From Phytohabitans houttuyneae (GTDB lineage Bacteria > Actinomycetota > Actinomycetes > Mycobacteriales > Micromonosporaceae): a stretch of 64,000 nt of DNA. Made by a program: the position numbers and the translations under genes. Location of the stretch: contig NZ_BLPF01000003.1 of the NCBI RefSeq assembly GCF_011764425.1, forward strand, positions 806,001-870,000. Direction: 5' to 3'. Each line of letters opens with the position of its first letter. Position 1 is the stretch's first letter. Below, piece by piece: positions 59,208-64,000 of the stretch. The notes beneath the pieces are model-generated. The model worked only from the letters and a program-made list of their open reading frames with translations, made no database searches and had not been told where the DNA came from.

Positions 59208-60254
59208 TCAGGGCTTGATGAGGACTTTGAGGCTGGTGCGGTCGGCCATGTGCCGGTATCCGTCCGGGACGCCGTCGAGGTCGGTGGTGGTGTCGAAGAC
59301 CTTTCCCGGTTCGACGGTGCCGTTGAGGATGTCGGGCATGAGTTCCTCGATGTAGGCGCGGACCGGTGCGGGGCCGCCGGCGAGGCGGATGTTGTGGCGG
59401 AACAGGCTGGCGAAGCCGATCGGGGCCGCTTCGTACTGGGGGACGCCGACGCGGCTGATGGTGCCGCCGGGGCGGACGGCGCCGAAGGCCTGTTCGTAGG
59501 CGGGCATCGTGCCCACGCATTCGAGGACCACGTGGGTGCCGTGCCCGCCGGTCAGTTCGCGGATCTGGGTGATGCCCTCCTCGCCGCGGGTGACCACGAC
59601 GTCGGTGGCGCCGAACTCCCGGCCGAGGTCGGTGCGGGCCTTGTGGCGTCCCATCAGGATGATCTGTTCGGCGCCGAGGCGCTTGGCCGACAGCACGGCC
59701 AGCAGGCCGACGGCGCCGTCACCGATGACGGCGACGCGGGTGCGCGCGTTGACGCCGCCCGCGACGGCGGCGTGGTGGCCGGTGCCGAAAACGTCGGAGA
59801 GGGTCAGCAGGGACGGCACGAGGGCCGAGTCCGCCGCGACAGGCAGCTTGACGAGGGTACCGTCGGCGAGCGGCACGCGGACGGCTTCGGCCTGGCCGCC
59901 CTCGTCGGGCACGTCGTGCCCCCAGAAGCCGGCCTGGGCGTGGGCGCAGGACGTGTGCAGGCCCTCCCGGCAGAACCCGCAGGTGCCGTCGGACACGGCG
60001 AACGGGGCGACGACCAGGTCGCCCCTCTTGACGGTGGTCACCTCGCGGCCGGTGTCCTCGACGACGCCGATGAACTCGTGCCCCATCCGGGCCGGGCCGC
60101 CGTCCGGCGACATCGAGGCGTACGGCCACAGGTCGCTGCCGCAGATGCAGGAGGCGGTGACGCGCACGAGCGCGTCGGTGGGGTGCTTGATGACGGAGTC
60201 CGGGACGTTTTCGATGCGGACGTCGCCGGCGCGGTGCATGAGGGTCGCACGCAT
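59208..60254 (-). CDS. Zinc-dependent alcohol dehydrogenase
   Basis: 348 residues. Catalytic zinc ligands in [12 protein letters not shown] and [12 protein letters not shown], structural zinc site in [19 protein letters not shown] (four Cys), and the NAD(P) fold [20 protein letters not shown]. The usual substrates are alcohols or aldehydes. Divergent from an XRE/MmyB-type regulator across 140 bases, a pairing often seen for regulated detoxification enzymes. Confidence 0.93.
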   Translation of the reverse strand: MRATLMHRAGDVRIENVPDSVIKHPTDALVRVTASCICGSDLWPYASMSPDGGPARMGHEFIGVVEDTGREVTTVKRGDLVVAPFAVSDGTCGFCREGLHTSCAHAQAGFWGHDVPDEGGQAEAVRVPLADGTLVKLPVAADSALVPSLLTLSDVFGTGHHAAVAGGVNARTRVAVIGDGAVGLLAVLSAKRLGAEQIILMGRHKARTDLGREFGATDVVVTRGEEGITQIRELTGGHGTHVVLECVGTMPAYEQAFGAVRPGGTISRVGVPQYEAAPIGFASLFRHNIRLAGGPAPVRAYIEELMPDILNGTVEPGKVFDTTTDLDGVPDGYRHMADRTSLKVLIKP

Positions 60255-60342
60255 GTGGTGTGCTCCAAAGGCTGGGATCGTGTAGGGCCGTTCGACTCCC
60301 AGCAGACGGCGATGGCCGGTACCGGAGAAGGTTGTGTTTATC

Positions 60343-60361
60343 GGGGTTTAGCCTCAACCCC
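60343..60361. promoter_or_regulatory. Inverted repeat between the dehydrogenase and XRE genes
   Basis: GGGGTT-TAGCCTC-AACCCC, in the shared upstream region of the two divergent genes; a candidate binding site for the XRE regulator. Confidence 0.45.
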
Positions 60362-60396
60362 CCCTCGCGCCGTGACCTGCGGCTACCGTGAATGGC

Positions 60397-61311
60397 ATGG
60401 ACCAGCGGCCCGGAAACCGCGGCGAGATCCGCGACTTCCTCGCCAGCCGGCGCGCCAAGATCACGCCGGCGCAGGCCGGCCTGCCGACCAGCGCCCGCCG
60501 CCGGGTAGCCGGGCTGCGGCGCGAGGAGGTCGCGGTGCTTGCCGGTGTGAGCACGGAGTGGTACACGCGGCTGGAGAAGGGGCACATCGGCGGCGTGTCC
60601 GAGGACGTCCTCGACGCGGTGGCCCGCGCCCTGCAGCTGGACGACGACGAACGCACCTACCTGTTTGACCTGGCCCGTTCATCGCGGCCGGCGAGTCGCG
60701 CGCCGTCGCGTCGCAGGGATGTCGAGGTGCCGCCCCGGGTCCAGTGGCTGCTGGACACCATGACGATGTCGTCGGCGTTCGTGCGCAACGGCCGCATGGA
60801 CGTCGTCGCCAGCAACGCGCTGGCCCGCGCCTTGCTCGCGCCGATGTTCGACAGCGCCACCGTCGACAGGCGCGGCCGTCCCAACATCGCCCGCTACATC
60901 TTCCTCGACCTTGGCGCACGCGACTTCTTCGTCGACTGGGACGCCGCCTGCGTCGCCACCGCCGCCCTGCTGCGCGCCGAGGCCGGGCGCGAGCCGCGCG
61001 ACCGGGCACTGCGCGAGCTCGTCGGCGAGCTGTCCACCCTCAGCCCGGAGTTTCGCGGCCGGTGGGCCGCGCACGACGTCCTGATCCGCCACGACGGCAT
61101 CAAGCGGCTCCAGCACCCCGACGTCGGCCACCTGGAGCTGACCTTCCAGTCCCTCGACCTGCCCCTGGCCGGCCGAGCCGTGCACGACCTGATCATCTAT
61201 ACCGCCGAACCCGGCACCGCGTCTGAAGACCGGCTCAAAGTGCTTGCCAGCTGGGCGGCTACGCGGTCTCGGGCGGTAGAGCCCTCTGGGCAGGTCGGGC
61301 CGCCGCGCTGA
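60397..61311 (+). CDS. XRE-family regulator with MmyB-like ligand domain
   Basis: 304 residues from ATG 60397. Helix-turn-helix at residues 25-75 (VAGLRREEVAVLAGVSTEWY, TRLEKGHIGGVSEDVLDAVA) and an MmyB-type ligand-binding domain behind it (WLLDTMTMSSAFVRNGRMDV, IARYIFLDLGARDFFVDWDA, PDVGHLELTFQSLDLP). The GLRREEVA start of the HTH is the signature of this family. Likely controls the divergent dehydrogenase. Its fatty or aromatic ligand is unknown. Confidence 0.92.
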   Translation: MDQRPGNRGEIRDFLASRRAKITPAQAGLPTSARRRVAGLRREEVAVLAGVSTEWYTRLEKGHIGGVSEDVLDAVARALQLDDDERTYLFDLARSSRPASRAPSRRRDVEVPPRVQWLLDTMTMSSAFVRNGRMDVVASNALARALLAPMFDSATVDRRGRPNIARYIFLDLGARDFFVDWDAACVATAALLRAEAGREPRDRALRELVGELSTLSPEFRGRWAAHDVLIRHDGIKRLQHPDVGHLELTFQSLDLPLAGRAVHDLIIYTAEPGTASEDRLKVLASWAATRSRAVEPSGQVGPPR

Positions 61312-61626
61312 ATCCGTCGCGGTTCGCCGGGCGGGAGGCCAGGCAGGTCTGTCAGGAGGAGCTGGACGATCTGCGGCCTGGCTGGCGTTCCCCGTTTCCC
61401 GGTGACACCTTCGGGCACCGTGCGCCGGTGTCCGGTCACGGCGTCTGAGGGCTCCTGGCAAACCTGTCGACGGCGGCCGGCGAGCGCCGTGCCCGGCTGC
61501 TCGCCCGCACCGAAGCCGGTCGCCGCTGGTGCGGTGACCACTACGGTTCGCCGGGCCCTGCCAGGCGCAGGGTTTCCGGGTCCGCCCGCTGCGCGGGCGG
61601 ACCCGGAAACGTCAGTGGTCACCGCA
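61312..61626. other. Intergenic region ending in a strong terminator
   Basis: No gene recognised. A short frame (TAAGERRARLLARTEAGRRW) may be a remnant but has no start. The terminator at 61572-61610 is the only clear structure. Confidence 0.45.
61572..61610 (-). terminator. 17-bp perfect terminator hairpin of the RIO kinase gene
   Basis: GTTTCCGGGTCCGCCCG and CGGGCGGACCCGGAAAC pair exactly around a five-base loop, 16 bases beyond the stop of the minus-strand RIO kinase gene. Flanking A and T bases inside the stem ends give it run-like borders on both strands, so it can also stop transcription from the XRE gene. Confidence 0.85.
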
Positions 61627-62541
61627 CTAGGCAAGCAAGCCGGCCTCCTTCCGGAGCAGGGCCGGGAGCTCGTCGGGCGCGACGGTTCCGCCGGTCAGGT
61701 CGTGGCCGGTGAACCATTTGGCGACGTTGAGCGCGTCCCGGTCGAGGAAGTGCGCGCCGCGGGGGTTGGCCACCACGTCGACGACCTGCGGCAGATCGAT
61801 CATGACGAGCCGGTCCTGGTGTACCAGCAGGTTGTAGGCGGACAGGTCGCCGTGGGCGAGCCCGAAGCGGGCCAGCAGCACGAGCATGTCCACCAGCTGG
61901 TCCCACAGGGGAGCGAGGTCGACGCCGCGCGTGCGGATCTCGGCCAGCCGGGGTGCCGCCGTGCCGTCGGGGTCGCCGATGAACTCCAGCAGCACCTCGG
62001 TGTCGAGGATCTGCACGGGGTAGGGGACCGGGACGCCCGCCTCGTACAGCCGGCAGAGGGTGGCGAACTCGGCGTCGGCCCACTGCGCGGCGACCACCTG
62101 CCGGCCGAACGCGGTGCGGTTGGCCATCGCCCGGTTGGTGCGGGACTCCTTGACCCGGCGCCCTTCCAGGTAGCCGGCGTCGCGGTGGAACAGGCGGTGC
62201 TCGGCGCTGCGGTAGCGTTTGGCCGCCAGCAGGCAGGACTCGCCGGTGCCGGGCACGCCTCGCCGCAGCAGGAAGACGTCGGCTTCCTTGCCGGTCTTCA
62301 GCACGCCCATTTCGGTGTCGACCGCGGCGAGCGCCGTCACCAACCAGTCGGGGTGTGGCTGTGGCCCGCGCTGTCCGGCGGTCGACTGGTCCCACGTGGA
62401 CCAGCGGTCGCCTTCGGGCAGCCCGTCGACGGCGTCGTACGCGTTTTCGGCGGACAGGCGCAGGCGGCTGGGGCTGCGCTCGAAGTGTGTGTCGTCGTCA
62501 AAGCGCCGTTTGCTACGGCGTCGCGGCTCGAAGTCGCGCAA
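61627..62541 (-). CDS. RIO1-family serine/threonine kinase
   Basis: 304 residues from TTG 62541, with GAGGAG nine bases upstream. The ATP-binding start LKTGKEADVFLLRRG with the Lys in LLAAKRYRSAEHRL, catalytic loop LAHGDLSAYNLLVHQD, and metal site VMIDLPQVVDV match RIO kinases exactly. In archaea and eukaryotes RIO1 helps mature ribosomes; the bacterial role is unknown. It stands alone, ended by a strong terminator. Confidence 0.92.
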   Translation of the reverse strand: MRDFEPRRRSKRRFDDDTHFERSPSRLRLSAENAYDAVDGLPEGDRWSTWDQSTAGQRGPQPHPDWLVTALAAVDTEMGVLKTGKEADVFLLRRGVPGTGESCLLAAKRYRSAEHRLFHRDAGYLEGRRVKESRTNRAMANRTAFGRQVVAAQWADAEFATLCRLYEAGVPVPYPVQILDTEVLLEFIGDPDGTAAPRLAEIRTRGVDLAPLWDQLVDMLVLLARFGLAHGDLSAYNLLVHQDRLVMIDLPQVVDVVANPRGAHFLDRDALNVAKWFTGHDLTGGTVAPDELPALLRKEAGLLA

Positions 62542-62869
62542 GGGAGGTGCTCCTCGGGATGAAAGCGGAAAGGGCAGGCGGCATCGCGCCCACGGCGGGC
62601 TTCAACACGCGGCTCGCCTCCTTCCGCTCGGCCGGCACGCGGCCGGCTCCCGATCGACGTCGCCCAGCTTCACAGGCAAGACCGAAGGACGCAACGCATT
62701 TTGGGTACGCACGCCGCAGACGGGGCCGCACCTCCCCGGCATCGACGCGGGGATGTGGTCAGCGTTGGTCGATGGCTGCGACGATGTGCAATTGGTGGCA
62801 GCGTGCGGGCGTCCCCGTAGGCGTGGAGTGTCGCCTGGCTCAAGACGTAGATCCACAGAGGAGATGCGG
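62542..62869. other. No gene recognised
   Basis: Intergenic DNA between the divergent RIO kinase and the membrane protein that follows. No frame or repeat of note; GGGTAC occurs at about 62702 but without a GTTT at the right distance. Confidence 0.45.
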
Positions 62870-63589
62870 GTGCCTTCGATCGAGCCGCAGGTTGAGCGTC
62901 CTCGTGTGTTTTCGCGCGATTGGTGGGCGTCCTGGTCCGGAGTAGCGACCGTGCTCGGAACGGTCGGGACCATAGCTGGCCTTGTTGTCGCCGTCATCCT
63001 GGCGAATCAGCCTTCGCCGCAACCGGTACCTCCGGATCGTTCGGGTGCCCGCGCTCGTACGCCGTGGTTGGGGATCGAGTTCTTCCAGGATGACAAGCGG
63101 CTGCCGCTGTACGAGACGGACGTCGCCGACGCGGGAGGGTCAGCTAGCGGGCATGGAGTCATGGAGGTTGACGTCGGCAGCCAGCCGTTCGAGGTCCGTG
63201 CGCCGCTGCCGGCCGGCGACAGCGACGCTGCGATCAAGATTTGCGCATGGGTGGATGCCTCCGTCTTCGGCGCGGTACGGGAAGGCGAGCCCATCGACGA
63301 GGTGTCACCGTTCACGCCGGGCAAGGGCATGGCAGACACCGCTGCCGGTAGCGGTGCGCTGTATCTCGACAAGGAAGCGTTCAACTACCTCGGGGACACC
63401 CGAGTGTCGATCAGCGGCAAGCAGATGGTGGCGTTCGTGTCGGAGTTCGAGGCAACCGACGGACCTCAGCCGGCTCCGTCGGACCCGATCTACCTGCTGA
63501 TCTACGTCGAGTCGGGCGACGACGGCGACGGGTTCGGCAAGGCCGCGATCAGCAACAAGGAGTACGACCTGGTCGTGGTGACCCGATAA
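62870..63589 (+). CDS. Single-pass membrane protein with external domain
   Basis: 239 residues from GTG 62870, chosen because GAGGAG ends six bases before it; ATG 62864 would leave no gap. One membrane helix at about residues 25-45 (VATVLGTVGTIAGLVVAVIL), then a beta-rich outer domain (WLGIEFFQDDKRLPLYETDV, AIKICAWVDASVFGAVREGE, NYLGDTRVSISGKQMVAFVS). No signal peptidase site. No family recognised. Confidence 0.72.
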   Translation: MPSIEPQVERPRVFSRDWWASWSGVATVLGTVGTIAGLVVAVILANQPSPQPVPPDRSGARARTPWLGIEFFQDDKRLPLYETDVADAGGSASGHGVMEVDVGSQPFEVRAPLPAGDSDAAIKICAWVDASVFGAVREGEPIDEVSPFTPGKGMADTAAGSGALYLDKEAFNYLGDTRVSISGKQMVAFVSEFEATDGPQPAPSDPIYLLIYVESGDDGDGFGKAAISNKEYDLVVVTR

Positions 63590-63611
63590 CGGGTGCCGCC
63601 CGGTCGAGGGG

Positions 63612-64000
63612 TTATGCGGAGTCGCGGCGTACCAGTCTTGTGGGGAGGATGAGCGAGGCGGTTTCGCGGCCCGCGATGAGTTCGATCAGCACCCGGGTCA
63701 TTTCTTTCCCCAGGGACTGGATCGACTGGTGAACCGTCGTCAGGGGCGGATCGGTGTGTTGGGCTATTCCCAGGTTGTCGAAGCCGACGACGGCGACGTC
63801 CGCTGGCACGGATCGGCCGGCCTCTTTCAGTACGCGTAGGGCTCCGGCGGCCATGTTGTCGCTGGCGGCGAACACGGCGTCGAGGTCTGGATGGGTGTCG
63901 AGCAGTGTGGTCATGGCCGCGGCGCCGCTGGCCTCGGTGTAGTCGCCTTCGGCCATGGCGTACGGGGTGAGACCCGCCATGATCATTGCTTCGCGGTAGC
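63612..64000 (-). CDS. LacI-family regulator, C-terminal part (gene continues past the window)
   Basis: The frame is open to the right edge. The visible 129 residues are the sugar-binding domain of a LacI/PurR regulator: HPDLDAVFAASDNMAAGALR, VAVVGFDNLGIAQHTDPPLT, TVHQSIQSLGKEMTRVLIEL, ending in LPTRLVRRDSA. The DNA-binding N-terminus lies outside. It would control a sugar-use operon to the right. Confidence 0.92.
   Translation of the reverse strand, partial: YREAMIMAGLTPYAMAEGDYTEASGAAAMTTLLDTHPDLDAVFAASDNMAAGALRVLKEAGRSVPADVAVVGFDNLGIAQHTDPPLTTVHQSIQSLGKEMTRVLIELIAGRETASLILPTRLVRRDSA

Noticed and set aside
1-64000. tRNA genes, rRNA genes, CRISPR arrays, prophage structural genes
   Set aside because: No cloverleaf-like or GTTCGAATCC-type sequence, no regularly spaced repeats and no phage-type proteins were seen; the holin-family gene at 27502 belongs to an envelope stress unit.

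Overview
The window is very GC-rich chromosomal DNA with strong G/C bias at third codon positions, frequent GTG and TTG starts and short or overlapping gene junctions. Together with mycothiol-type enzymes, PPOX/F420-class proteins, SigB/SigF-family sigma factors and several GAF-ANTAR proteins, this points to a filamentous actinobacterium, most likely Micromonosporaceae (inferred from protein style, not from a marker gene). I see no rRNA, tRNA or CRISPR array.

Layout. 1-2600: a partial wall-linker protein, a membrane protein and a small MerR-type regulator behind hairpin-rich DNA. 2970-7490: four GAF-ANTAR sensor/antiterminator genes in tandem; the fourth is split by a complete IS5-type insertion sequence (5912-6957) that left a clean target duplication. 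7800-9070: a graveyard of truncated genes (CGNR regulator, sugar-binding protein, oxidoreductase, acetyltransferase, hydrolase). 9119-12884: PadR regulator plus a two-gene FtsX-type ABC exporter. 13138-14427: SigB-family sigma factor facing a CheY-like regulator. 14500-17520: remains of an S1 protease, a Tat-exported serine hydrolase and a frameshifted S8 protease. 17595-21751: reductase/TetR pair, Kup potassium transporter and a PPOX enzyme. 22123-28829: a stress region with two hemerythrins, a large ferritin-like protein, a sigma factor fused to a STAS domain, a divergent STAS-HATPase fusion, and three coupled membrane-stress genes. 28934-34794: FAD/Rieske oxidoreductase, NudC-like Nudix, then a methyltransferase, CDGSH protein, haem-oxygenase-like iron enzyme and GCS2 ligase. 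35022-40551: CGNR regulator/MFS pair, metX-metY with a CoA-binding protein, and OsmC. 40567-44365: flavin monooxygenase, AraC, EamA and APH-like kinase. 44386-47632: an unusual operon of a TauD/AsnO-like oxygenase, a binding lipoprotein and a membrane protein. 48189-64000: threonine-dehydratase-like enzyme, TetR/DUF1772 pair, hydrolase, decayed ECF sigma locus, STAND ATPase, small proteins, MDMPI-type enzyme, YnfA, zinc alcohol dehydrogenase with XRE regulator, RIO kinase, and the end of a LacI regulator.

How it works together. The most coherent system is a general-stress module. GTTT-N15-GGGTAT/C promoters of the SigF/SigB type lie directly before the STAS-HATPase gene, the ferritin/hemerythrin operon and the methyltransferase/CDGSH operon. 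In the module both STAS domains are fused to larger partners (one to the sigma factor, one to an anti-sigma-like kinase) and both lack the serine that is normally phosphorylated. This suggests a rewired partner switch controlling iron/oxygen-handling genes.

Caution. About ten genes are broken by single-base shifts, several inside runs of four or five G or C. Some are real decay; others may be base-calling errors, and they are marked as frameshifted rather than assumed dead.
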